From positions 1-64,000 of the forward strand of contig JABDGV010000004.1 in the NCBI GenBank assembly GCA_013285825.1: a DNA stretch of 64,000 bases, written 5' to 3'. The translations under genes were made by a program, and so were the position numbers. The notes beneath the pieces are model-generated. The model made no database searches and was not told the DNA's origin. It worked only from the letters and a program-made list of their open reading frames with translations. Every line of letters begins with the position of its first letter. Position 1 is the first letter of the stretch. Positions 7,173-15,138 of this stretch are shown here, piece after piece. This DNA comes from Bacteroidota bacterium (GTDB lineage Bacteria > Chlamydiota > Chlamydiia > Chlamydiales > FEN-1388).

Positions 7173-8579
7173 ATGAAGAATATGGGCGGCCAATCGAAGT
7201 TTTTAATAGGGGCTAAAAGAGTGTTTAATATTTTTAATTTTTTAAAACCTGCACCGCATATCCCTGAAATTGAAGATCAAGCGGCTGTTCAAAAGAAATA
7301 TAAATATTGGCGCTTCCGTGTGTTCTACTCCATGTTCATGGGGTATGTCCTTTATTACTTTACCCGGAAGAGTTTTACCTTTGCTATGCCCTCCTTAATA
7401 AAGGATCTGGGATTTGATAAAAGCCAGCTTGGCATTCTGGCAAGTGTTTTGGCGATGACCTATGGCTTTTCCAAATTTGCTAACGGAATTATAGGGGATA
7501 GGTCTAATCCGCGCTATTTCATGCCTTTCGGGCTGATCATGACCGGTATCTTTAATATCTGTTTTGGACTCTCCTCCTCACTCATGTTTTTTATTCTCTT
7601 TTGGGGATTAAACGGCTGGTTTCAAGGCTGTGGATGGCCTGGTTGTGCACGTCTTTTAACGCACTGGTATTCACAAACAGAACGGGGCCGCTGGTGGTCT
7701 TTTTGGAATGCGTCTCATAATATTGGCGGCGCGATGATTCCTCTCATAACGGCTGCTGTTGCTCAATATTATGGCTGGCGCTGTGCGATGTTTTTACCAG
7801 GAGTCGTCTGTATTTTTGGCGGCTTCTTTTTGATGAATCGGCTCTGCGATACTCCTCAATCATTGGGGCTTCCGCCGATTGAAAAATTTCGGAACGACTA
7901 TCCTACAAAGAAACACACTGATCAAGAGCATGAATTAACTGTTAAAGAAATTCTTTTTACCTATGTCCTTACTAATCCATTTATCTGGATCTTAGCGGCA
8001 AGTTATTTCTTTATTTATGTCATTCGAGAAGCTATTGGCGCCTGGACTGTTCTTTATTTGATTGAAGCTAAAGGCTATAGCCAGATTGGCGCTGGTGGAA
8101 CGGTGATGTGGTTTGATATCGGCGGCATGTTTGGTGCAATTACTGCCGGTTGGGTTTCAGATACTGCATTTAAGGGCCGCCGTGCTCCTATTTGTATCAT
8201 CTTTTCTGCCTGCATTGCAGGAGCTCTCTCTCTTTTTTGGTTCTACTCTGGGACTATCTACATAGTCGATGCGATTCTCCTTTTTAACCTCGGCTTCTTC
8301 ACCTTTGGTCCCCAGATGCTCATTGGCATGGCCCCAGCTGAATTATCTCATAAGAAAGCGGCCGCTACCGCAACAGGTTTTGTTGGCTGGATTGCATATC
8401 TAGGTGCCGCCTCTGCCGGATATCCTTTAGGTACCATTACCCAACAATTTGGATGGGAAGCCTTCTTTTTAGCCTTGACGATTTGCGCCATAGTGCCGAG
8501 TATACTGTTGTTACCGCTTTGGGGGGTCCGCTCTGCTGAAGATTCAATCTTTCGAAAGAAAGAGGCAGCAGCGGCGTAA
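7173..8579 (+). CDS. uhpC: sugar-phosphate:phosphate antiporter UhpC
   Basis: A 468-residue major-facilitator protein of the organophosphate:Pi antiporter family. Twelve hydrophobic segments are visible. The cytosolic loop after segment 2 (GDRSNPRYFMPFGL) and the preceding YYFTRKSFTFAMPSLIKDLG are the family's hallmark, followed by GWFQGCGWPGCARLLTHW. In Chlamydia UhpC imports glucose-6-phosphate from the host, and the same role is expected here. It is encoded alone behind a long leader that holds a TATAAT and a perfect palindrome, so its expression may be controlled. An adjacent weak hairpin at 8581-8606 separates it from the next gene. Confidence 0.92.
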   Translation: MKNMGGQSKFLIGAKRVFNIFNFLKPAPHIPEIEDQAAVQKKYKYWRFRVFYSMFMGYVLYYFTRKSFTFAMPSLIKDLGFDKSQLGILASVLAMTYGFSKFANGIIGDRSNPRYFMPFGLIMTGIFNICFGLSSSLMFFILFWGLNGWFQGCGWPGCARLLTHWYSQTERGRWWSFWNASHNIGGAMIPLITAAVAQYYGWRCAMFLPGVVCIFGGFFLMNRLCDTPQSLGLPPIEKFRNDYPTKKHTDQEHELTVKEILFTYVLTNPFIWILAASYFFIYVIREAIGAWTVLYLIEAKGYSQIGAGGTVMWFDIGGMFGAITAGWVSDTAFKGRRAPICIIFSACIAGALSLFWFYSGTIYIVDAILLFNLGFFTFGPQMLIGMAPAELSHKKAAATATGFVGWIAYLGAASAGYPLGTITQQFGWEAFFLALTICAIVPSILLLPLWGVRSAEDSIFRKKEAAAA

Positions 8580-8580
8580 T

Positions 8581-8606
8581 AACCTCTCAGATATGCTTGG
8601 GAGGTT
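8581..8606 (+). terminator. weak hairpin after uhpC
   Basis: AACCTCTC (8581-8588) pairs with GGGAGGTT (8599-8606), with one G-T pair. It is followed by TAAAGTTTA, not a clear T-run. The 3' arm also supplies GGAGG for the next gene's GTG start, so it could instead control translation of that gene. Confidence 0.3.
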
Positions 8607-8615
8607 TAAAGTTTA

Positions 8616-10493
8616 GTGCCAAAGTCAGTAGTAGAGCTCTTTGAAACTTTAAATCCTCGTGCTACTGCACTCTTATCTTTAGTTGATTCCTCCCATATTG
8701 AAAAAAGAACTTCCAGCTGCGGTGAAGAGGTCTATTTTCACACAGCAAGAAAAACGCCCTTCCCTCTGCATGATCTCAAAGGCGCTTTATCTGAAGCAAA
8801 AGCTTGGAAAATAGCCCTTCCTATTATTAACTGTGAAACTATTGTGCTCTTTGGGATAGGTTCAGGCTGGCATATCCTGCCTCTTCTTTCTTGGCTTGAA
8901 GGAAAGGATTCAAGGCGTCTGATTGTTTTAGAAGATGATTTACCTCTGTTAGCGCTTTTTCTTGAGAGTGAATTAGCTAAAAAAATTGTCAGCCATCCTC
9001 AGATACTTATACTTTTTTATGAAGATGGCGAAGAGGGAGACAAGCTTTTTGAAAAGCTTGCCTGGGCCTTATATCAGCAAAAATTTATTTGGGCTGCTCT
9101 TCCCAGCTACCAAACATTTCGGCCAAAACGGACAGCTTCTCTCAAGCAGAAGCTCATGATATGTATAACAGAAGTTGCGGCAGTCCTTGATGAGTATTTT
9201 GCGTATGGCGTTCCCTGCTTTATAAATTTCTGGAGAAATATTCGATTCTGGTTGCAGGCAAAGTCTGGCAATGGGCTTTTTAACCAGTTTCGAGGAACAA
9301 CAGCAATAGTTGTAGGCGCAGGACCCTCCATTGAAAAAGAGCTAGAGCTCATTCGATCGCTTACAGATAAGGCGCTTATCTTAGCTGGAGGCTCATCACT
9401 GGCCATTTTATCTCAACTGGGCATTGAGCCTCACCTTTGCGCCGGTGTTGACCCGAATCCACCCCAAATTATGCGTCTTCGGCAAAGCCAGACGACGATT
9501 CGTCCCTTTGTTTTCAGCTCTCGGATAAATTCAGATGCGCTTGAGCAGGTTTTAGGGCAGCTGTTGTATGTTCGAGGCGGCGAGGGCTATGGCCTTTCAA
9601 GGTCGCTCGAACGTGCATCGGGAATTTCTGGAAAGGTGATTGATGGCGGCCATAGTGTCACAAACCTTTTGGTTGAACTTGCCTATGTCCTTGGCTGCAG
9701 AAAAATTGTGCTTGTCGGCATGGATCTGGCTTATACCAATAAAGTGCTCTATCCAAAGCAGGTTGAAGGGGCGCTTGATAGTGATGAATCAAGCTCCATA
9801 GCTGAACATGACCCTCGCTATTTTTACGCTCCTGGGACATCTGGCGAGCCTGTTTTAACCGAGTCAAAATGGATCACTGAAGGAAAGTGGCTCACTCTTT
9901 ATCAAAAGAAGCATCCAAGGCTGAAGCTGATCAATGCAACTTTGTCGGGACTTTTGCTTGAAGAGATAGCTGTACAGCCTCTTCAAGATGCTTGCTCAGA
10001 TTTGGCGCCACAAGATCTCTATGGCAAGGTTGATTGTGCGGTTGCAAACTCTTCGCCCTTGCTTAAAGATTCAAAAAGATTGCTGCGTGCAATTAATCGG
10101 TATAAGAACAGCCTTTATGGGATTGGCTCTTATATTGAATCGATGCAAAAAGTGCTCTTGAGAATTTCAAAAATCCAGGAGTTGGACGAAAATGTTGAAT
10201 GGCAGGAAGTTGCAGCCCCTTTCCACGAGGAGCTTTTTTATACATCATTGGCAAGCGATTTTGATAAGATGATAACGAAATGGAGCCGGGCAAAAGAGTT
10301 TCTTATGCTCGGGCATCATGTTACCGACGAGAATAAGTATATTTTTCGTCATCGGGATGAGTTTATGCGTTTGGATTTTTTTTCAAAGCTTGCTCAAACC
10401 CAGCGGGTTTTGCTTGAAGGGGCAGTGTATGAATGGATGCTTCGAGAGATTCCTTTAGAGGGACTTGGCTACTTTCCAAAGGAGAAGGCATGA
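8616..10493 (+). CDS. DUF115 / MptE-Maf-like protein
   Basis: A 625-residue cytosolic protein with GTG start. Residues ~220-400 carry the DUF115 signature: AIVVGAGPSIEKELELI, then AGGSSLAILSQLGIEPHL and GVDPNPPQ, and later GGHSVTNLLVELAYVLG and KIVLVGMDLAYTN. The domain is found in archaeal 6-hydroxymethylpterin diphosphokinase MptE and in Maf (motility-associated factor) proteins, which attach nonulosonic acids to flagellin. No flagellar gene is present, so another acceptor would be needed. The length and N-terminal extension fit the Maf type better than the short MptE. A PseB-like gene lies at 24.4-25.4 kb. The MORN gene downstream overlaps its stop. Confidence 0.7.
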   Translation: MPKSVVELFETLNPRATALLSLVDSSHIEKRTSSCGEEVYFHTARKTPFPLHDLKGALSEAKAWKIALPIINCETIVLFGIGSGWHILPLLSWLEGKDSRRLIVLEDDLPLLALFLESELAKKIVSHPQILILFYEDGEEGDKLFEKLAWALYQQKFIWAALPSYQTFRPKRTASLKQKLMICITEVAAVLDEYFAYGVPCFINFWRNIRFWLQAKSGNGLFNQFRGTTAIVVGAGPSIEKELELIRSLTDKALILAGGSSLAILSQLGIEPHLCAGVDPNPPQIMRLRQSQTTIRPFVFSSRINSDALEQVLGQLLYVRGGEGYGLSRSLERASGISGKVIDGGHSVTNLLVELAYVLGCRKIVLVGMDLAYTNKVLYPKQVEGALDSDESSSIAEHDPRYFYAPGTSGEPVLTESKWITEGKWLTLYQKKHPRLKLINATLSGLLLEEIAVQPLQDACSDLAPQDLYGKVDCAVANSSPLLKDSKRLLRAINRYKNSLYGIGSYIESMQKVLLRISKIQELDENVEWQEVAAPFHEELFYTSLASDFDKMITKWSRAKEFLMLGHHVTDENKYIFRHRDEFMRLDFFSKLAQTQRVLLEGAVYEWMLREIPLEGLGYFPKEKA

Positions 10494-10867
10494 ACAGCTC
10501 ATCTGTATGGAAGTATCCCTCAGGCAAGACGATGAAGACTAGCACCTTTATCGATGGCAAGCTTGAGGATAAGTCTCTCTCTTTTTTTCCAAATGGACAA
10601 ATTTCTGAAGAGCGCTTTTATGTCGGCGGCAAGCTTGAAGGGGAGATAGTCACCTATTTTGAATCTGGCACAGTTCTTAGTACACGTCCCTATGTTAATG
10701 GACAGCTTAATGGCCGGATGGTTGTATATTATCCTGATGGCTCTATCCGACGATGGACCGATTTTCAAGCGGGAGAGAGGCATGGGATCGACATAGGTTG
10801 GGATGTTTTCGGCACTATGCTCTTCTGCGAAGAGTGGCAGAATGGGAAAAGGACTAAAAAAATTTAA
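10490..10867 (+). CDS. MORN-repeat protein
   Basis: A 125-residue protein of repeated MORN-type units: YPSGKTMKTSTFIDGKLEDK, FFPNGQISEERFYVGGKLEG, YFESGTVLSTRPYVNGQLNG and YYPDGSIRRWTDFQAGERHG, each of about 23 residues. The start is set at ATG 10490 (AGGAG 7 bases upstream), giving an ATGA overlap with the stop of the DUF115 gene and translational coupling. The YwqK family has the same repeats. MORN proteins often bind membranes or partners; no specific role is clear. A larger MORN lipoprotein is at 44274-45248. Confidence 0.8.
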   Translation: MNSSSVWKYPSGKTMKTSTFIDGKLEDKSLSFFPNGQISEERFYVGGKLEGEIVTYFESGTVLSTRPYVNGQLNGRMVVYYPDGSIRRWTDFQAGERHGIDIGWDVFGTMLFCEEWQNGKRTKKI

Positions 10868-10973
10868 TCCTTGTAAAAATGACAAATCAGACCCATTGCA
10901 AAATGTGTGCTTGCCAGAAATAGCATTTATTTGCGATCCTCGTGATTCGATTTTAATTTTATGGTAGTGAGAA

Positions 10974-11594
10974 ATGGCTCGTTATACAGGTCCAAAAAAT
11001 CGGGTTGCACGTCGCTTCGGGGTTAATATCTTCGGTCGTGCTAGAAACCCTCTCGTTCACAAGTCTCATCCTGCAGGTATGCATGGGATGAAGAGAAAGA
11101 AAAAGTCTGACTTTGGCGTGCAGCTCGAAGAGAAGCAAAAGCTTAAGGCTGTTTTCGGTATGATTACTGAAAAGCAGCTCTTAAACTACTTCCAAGAAGC
11201 TTCAAGCAAGCACTTAAATACTCCTGAAGTGTTTTTACAGATGCTTGAGTGCCGACTTGATGTTGCTGTTTGGAGATTAAAATTTGCTCCAACCATCTTT
11301 GCAGCTCAGCAGTTGGTATCTCATGGTCACATCATGGTCAATGGCAAGCGAGTCGATCGCCGCTCATTCCGTGTAAAGCCTGGCATGGCCGTTTCTGTGA
11401 AAGAATCAGCCCGCAAGATGAAAATTGTTGAAGAGTCCGTAGTTTCAGGCAGCCGAACAGTTCCTAGCTACTACGAAACAAGCGAGAATGGTTTTGCTGG
11501 AAAGCTCTTAGCTCTTCCAAGCATGGCTGATATTTCGCTTCCGCTCGATATCAACATTCCAATGATTTGCGACTTCGTAGCGCACCGCGCGTAA
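10974..11594 (+). CDS. rpsD: 30S ribosomal protein S4
   Basis: A 206-residue S4, the usual bacterial length. It starts MARYTGPKNRVARRFG, typical of chlamydial and related S4, which lack the N-terminal zinc-binding cysteines. The S4 RNA-binding domain is at about residues 93-155 (RLDVAVWRLKFAPTIFAA, VSHGHIMVNGKRVD). It nucleates 30S body assembly. In Chlamydia rpsD is CT626, next to nfo and murJ as here. A strong terminator follows. Confidence 0.97.
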   Translation: MARYTGPKNRVARRFGVNIFGRARNPLVHKSHPAGMHGMKRKKKSDFGVQLEEKQKLKAVFGMITEKQLLNYFQEASSKHLNTPEVFLQMLECRLDVAVWRLKFAPTIFAAQQLVSHGHIMVNGKRVDRRSFRVKPGMAVSVKESARKMKIVEESVVSGSRTVPSYYETSENGFAGKLLALPSMADISLPLDINIPMICDFVAHRA

Positions 11595-11609
11595 TACCTT
11601 CCCTTTTCC

Positions 11610-11650
11610 AACTCCATCAACCAAGCTTTCTTAGTTGATGGAGTTTTTTA
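11610..11650 (+). terminator. rpsD terminator
   Basis: AACTCCATCAAC pairs with GTTGATGGAGTT (11634-11645) around a 12-base loop, followed by TTTTATTT. Confidence 0.85.
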
Positions 11651-11748
11651 TTTATATCTATTTCTAATGTCTTAATTATTAAGTTGAATTATAAACTATT
11701 ATTTTGATATAATTCGTTTATTAATTATATTAATAAATAGGTTTATTC

Positions 11749-12975
11749 ATGAGTAGTATTGAATTTCCAAGATCATCTCCTATTCAGGGAGTCTTTCCTC
11801 AGCCTCAGCATCAAATAAATAACAGAGAAGCAAATACACGTGAGAGATCTCCAGTACAAAATTTAGCTTCAGTACTTAATCAGAATCCACAAACCACCAC
11901 GTTAAAGTGGAATGAGAAAGCAATCAGACATTTAGATGGTTGCGAAGCGTATTTGGATGCAAAACTGCCCAATCTTCCTATTCAAAACAAAATAGATAAG
12001 CTCGGCCGATACATCGAGGCGAAATTTGCTCCTTTAAAGAAATTTAATGAATGGCTCGATAGTAATGGCGAGGGCGAATGGTATAAAAAATTAGCTACCT
12101 TTTTAGCCAAGCTTCCCGCACGTGCCGTTCGAAATATTGTTCGACTTCTCTATAACATTATCAAAGCGGCCATCTATGCTGCTGTCCACCCTGCGAAGGC
12201 GGCTGTTAAGCTTGCAAAATTGCTTGTTGAATTAGCTCATGCATTAACACTGCCTGAGACCTGGTCCAAAATGGGAGCAGGTATGATTGGCGCAAGCCTT
12301 GGGCAGTCGCTGGTTTCTGGAAATCCTATCCCATTAATTGCATTTGGAATTGGCGCTGCGATGCTTATCGGAGGACTTACAGCTGGAGCTATAAAGTCAG
12401 CGGTTGAAGCTGAAAAGGGCAATCGTGGTAGGGCTGCAATGCAAAATCTTCTTGATCAAGGCAAGCAGCTGCCAGAAGCTGCCCTTACCGGTTTTTGTAT
12501 GGGCTTGATCACTGGTGGAATTCAGAGAGCAATACAATCTATCCAGATGAACACGCTGCGATTTTCAAGCATAGAAGATGCCGAGCGGTACGCTCAAACA
12601 TTCATCAAACAGCATAATCTTCCTCAATATCAAAAAATTGAGCTTGATCCATCGGGAAGAATTATTATTGAATGGAAGGGTGGGGATAGTTTAGGCCGTT
12701 TGTCCCAGACGCACCCAAATTGGTTGGCACCTGCTGAAGAAGGGCGCGGCATTGTAGATGACCCGTTGAATTGCAGGCTCTACTTGAAACCCCATAATCC
12801 CTCTGTCTGGGCAGATCATTGGGTGTGGGACGGATTTGAAGGTGGTTTAAAACCCAATTATATACCGAAATCAGAGCTGGGTTTGGGAAGTAATATATTT
12901 CCGAAACTGCCTGAAAATGCGGCTTTAACCAACATCGGCCCTACAGCCGGAGTAGTTGCCACTCGTTTAAAGTAG
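11749..12975 (+). CDS. hypothetical protein with paired hydrophobic segment, candidate effector
   Basis: A 408-residue protein without a recognised domain. The N-terminus is Ser/Pro/Gln-rich and disordered (SSIEFPRSSPIQGVFPQPQH), as in many type III secretion substrates. Residues ~120-165 are amphipathic and Ala/Lys-rich. Residues ~173-210 form two close hydrophobic stretches (MGAGMIGASLGQSLVSG, IPLIAFGIGAAMLIGGL), a bilobed pattern like that of Inc membrane proteins. The C-terminal ~130 residues look globular and contain a Trp-rich piece (HNPSVWADHWVWDGFEG). It has its own upstream AT-rich region and a terminator, so it is a single-gene unit. An Inc or effector role is inference only. Confidence 0.6.
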   Translation: MSSIEFPRSSPIQGVFPQPQHQINNREANTRERSPVQNLASVLNQNPQTTTLKWNEKAIRHLDGCEAYLDAKLPNLPIQNKIDKLGRYIEAKFAPLKKFNEWLDSNGEGEWYKKLATFLAKLPARAVRNIVRLLYNIIKAAIYAAVHPAKAAVKLAKLLVELAHALTLPETWSKMGAGMIGASLGQSLVSGNPIPLIAFGIGAAMLIGGLTAGAIKSAVEAEKGNRGRAAMQNLLDQGKQLPEAALTGFCMGLITGGIQRAIQSIQMNTLRFSSIEDAERYAQTFIKQHNLPQYQKIELDPSGRIIIEWKGGDSLGRLSQTHPNWLAPAEEGRGIVDDPLNCRLYLKPHNPSVWADHWVWDGFEGGLKPNYIPKSELGLGSNIFPKLPENAALTNIGPTAGVVATRLK

Positions 12976-12989
12976 CTTTTGAATTAATC

Positions 12990-13023
12990 GCCCAGAGGAT
13001 AATAGTTCTTTGGGCTTTTTTTA
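12990..13023 (+). terminator. terminator of the 11749-12975 gene
   Basis: GCCCAGAG pairs with CTTTGGGC (13008-13015) with one G-T pair, followed by seven to eight T residues. Confidence 0.85.
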
Positions 13024-13093
13024 TTTAAAACCCAATACATATTTTTACACTGAGTAAAATCGATTTTCAGAGAGAATAGGCAAAAAGCTAAAA

Positions 13094-13123
13094 GACTTTT
13101 CCGCAATTGCTTGCGGAAAAGTC
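13094..13123 (-). terminator. terminator of the murJ / small-protein unit
   Basis: A perfect 13-bp stem, GACTTTTCCGCAA / TTGCGGAAAAGTC. On the minus strand it is followed by TTTTAGCTTTTT. It ends the unit made of murJ and the short gene at 13132-13296. Confidence 0.85.
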
Positions 13124-13131
13124 ACAACAAG

Positions 13132-13296
13132 TTATTTCACTTCAATAACTTCTTCATGGTAATGGTGGTAATGAGGATGTTCGACGACAACCTTTTCTTC
13201 AACTACCGGAGCGACCTCTACCTTCTCTTCAACAACGACAGCAGAAAGGTGTGCTAAAGCAAATGAGGCGCACATAAGAGTGAATACTATTTTCAT
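13132..13296 (-). CDS. small secreted His/Val/Glu-rich protein
   Basis: A 54-residue gene. It starts with ATG at 13296, with AGGA 6 bases upstream, only 7 bases after the murJ stop, so the two are co-transcribed. The signal peptide is MKIVFTLMCASFALA; the mature 39 residues are two VVEEKV(E/V)V repeats followed by HPHYHHYHEE, a cluster of five His that could bind Zn, Cu or Ni. A strong terminator follows directly, which supports a real gene. No family is recognised. Confidence 0.7.
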   Translation of the reverse strand: MKIVFTLMCASFALAHLSAVVVEEKVEVAPVVEEKVVVEHPHYHHYHEEVIEVK

Positions 13297-13303
13297 ATAA
13301 TTC

Positions 13304-14926
13304 CTATACTTGTTTGTTCCAATGAACGAGCGTCAATATATCAGAAGCTCTACAAATTTTTGCAAATAGGGCTAAAAACCCTAGGAAACTAAACCCTACG
13401 ACTGCCAGCTGGCTTATCTGTTCCCAGAAAGAGGAGGTAATATCGGTCAAGTTATTCAAACCGAAAGAGAAGAATACAGGAGGGAAGTAGATGAGAGATG
13501 CAAAAATATAGGTTGCAGCACCTGCAAGAAGCGTTGCGAAGATGACGCGTCTGCTTTCTTTAGTACCCTCAGGCGTCATGATGGGGCCAAATTCTTTTTT
13601 CAAATGGTGGTAAAGGTAGTACGCATTGAGCCAGGAAGAGATAGATGTTGCTAAAGCAACGCTCACCGCTCCCCAATGAAGCCCGTATACCATAAAAGCG
13701 TTCAAGACAAGGTTTGAAACTAACGAAATGGCTGCGCCCTTCATGGGAGTTATGTAGTCACGCCTTGCATAAAAGGCAGGAGCCATCACAATAATCCATC
13801 CCATGGGAACCAAGCCAATACAGTAGCCGTGAAGGCATCCGGTAGTCGTCAAGACGGAGTGTGCTTGGAAGTCGCCATGGCCATAGACAGCATTGACCAA
13901 AAACAGGCCCAGCGGAATAAGGGCAAGGGTGCAGGGATAGAGAAGTGCTCCTACTTTTCTTAAAGCAAATTCAAGAAAGTGGAGGTATTCACTTTTGTTA
14001 CCTGCATGAATGGCTCTTGAAAGGGGCGGTAAAAGTGCGCCTGAGAGAGCGATGCCAAAAAGGGCCAAAGGGAGCTGCTGAAAACGAATTCCATACCAAA
14101 GCTGGGCTGGGCCTTCTGGGTCTGCAGCTCGGGCAAAGAGTGCGTCGACCGTGTTGTTAATTTGGGAGGCACCTACTCCTAAAATACCTAAAAGGAGCGG
14201 CCAAAAGAGTCTTTTAACATCGTGCGATAAGAACTTAATTCCCGTTAAGATACTGCCGGATAGAATTTGCCTGGTATGGCGAATGGTTTGGCCGAGGGTC
14301 ACCCACCATTGAAATGCGCAGCCTAAGACGATAGAAACGGCAAGATAGGGCATTGCGGCTTGCGGAGTTTGTTGATGGAAGAGTAAGGCCGCGGCCGAAA
14401 TGCTGAGGTTGAAGGCGCAAGGTGCAATGCCGACAGTAAAATAATGTTTTTGACATTGAAGTAGAGAGGCATTCAAGCCAAAGAGGCAAATGGGCAAAAG
14501 ACTGGGAAGCAGCAAAATAGTTAAGAAGACGATTTCTCGGTTTCCAGGCGAATAATCGATTGCAGAAAGAGAAATCCAGAGAACCAGCATCCCAACAACT
14601 ATAAAACCGATAAGGAAGAGCGATAAAAGGGCGCTGACGTCTCGAAAAAATCGAAAAGCTCGTACCTCATCCTCTTTTCTCGCCTCTTCAAAAAGTGGAA
14701 TAAAGGCTGACTGAAGAGCGCCTTCACCGAAGAGTCTGCGACAGACGTTGGAAAGGCGGTAGGCAACAAAGAGTGCCGCGAGCGCTTCATTCGTTCCGAA
14801 AGAGAAGGCGAGAATGATATCTCGAATCATGCCGGTCACTCGGCTCAGTGCAGTTCCAGAGAGGAACCGAAGAGCGGATTGTTTGATAGAAGAGACCGTA
14901 TCGGATAGGTGACGGGTATGAGACAA
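13304..14926 (-). CDS. murJ: lipid II flippase MurJ (MviN)
   Basis: A 540-residue MOP-superfamily membrane protein that flips lipid II, the peptidoglycan precursor, across the inner membrane. It begins with the family's N-terminal motif ALRFLSGTALSRVTGMIRDI and has AYRLSNVCRRLFGEGALQSAFIPLF, the MurJ signature around the conserved Arg/Asp/Glu residues, then about 13-14 hydrophobic segments. Chlamydiae make a limited or modified peptidoglycan at division and keep murJ (CT624). It lies next to nfo and rpsD as in Chlamydia, although here the strands and inserted genes differ. Confidence 0.93.
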   Translation of the reverse strand: MSHTRHLSDTVSSIKQSALRFLSGTALSRVTGMIRDIILAFSFGTNEALAALFVAYRLSNVCRRLFGEGALQSAFIPLFEEARKEDEVRAFRFFRDVSALLSLFLIGFIVVGMLVLWISLSAIDYSPGNREIVFLTILLLPSLLPICLFGLNASLLQCQKHYFTVGIAPCAFNLSISAAALLFHQQTPQAAMPYLAVSIVLGCAFQWWVTLGQTIRHTRQILSGSILTGIKFLSHDVKRLFWPLLLGILGVGASQINNTVDALFARAADPEGPAQLWYGIRFQQLPLALFGIALSGALLPPLSRAIHAGNKSEYLHFLEFALRKVGALLYPCTLALIPLGLFLVNAVYGHGDFQAHSVLTTTGCLHGYCIGLVPMGWIIVMAPAFYARRDYITPMKGAAISLVSNLVLNAFMVYGLHWGAVSVALATSISSWLNAYYLYHHLKKEFGPIMTPEGTKESRRVIFATLLAGAATYIFASLIYFPPVFFSFGLNNLTDITSSFWEQISQLAVVGFSFLGFLALFAKICRASDILTLVHWNKQV

Positions 14927-14987
14927 GGGGTTCCTCAGATATTATAATGGCGTCACTATAACTTATTTGAGGATAATATACATCCTG

Positions 14988-15123
14988 GTTCAAGAGTTGG
15001 AAGTTGGCAAATGCAACGCTCTGCCTTATCTATTAAAAAATCGCACTCATAGTGTACTATTAGTAAGATTTTTTAATAGATAAGGCTGCTGCAAGTTGCT
15101 GCAGCCAAAGCTAACTTTTGAAC
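14988..15123. repeat. dispersed palindromic element, copy 1
   Basis: A ~136-base imperfect palindrome centred near 15055. The inner arms CCTTATCTATTAAAAAATC and its complement match almost exactly, and the tip is ATAGT-GT-ACTAT. The outer arms GTTCAAGAGTTGG and CTAACTTTTGAAC also match. A second copy is at 35715-35847. It fills most of the 212-base gap between murJ and the gene at 15139, and its right end reaches within 16 bases of that gene's start. Confidence 0.75.
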
Positions 15124-15138
15124 AAAGATGTATATATA

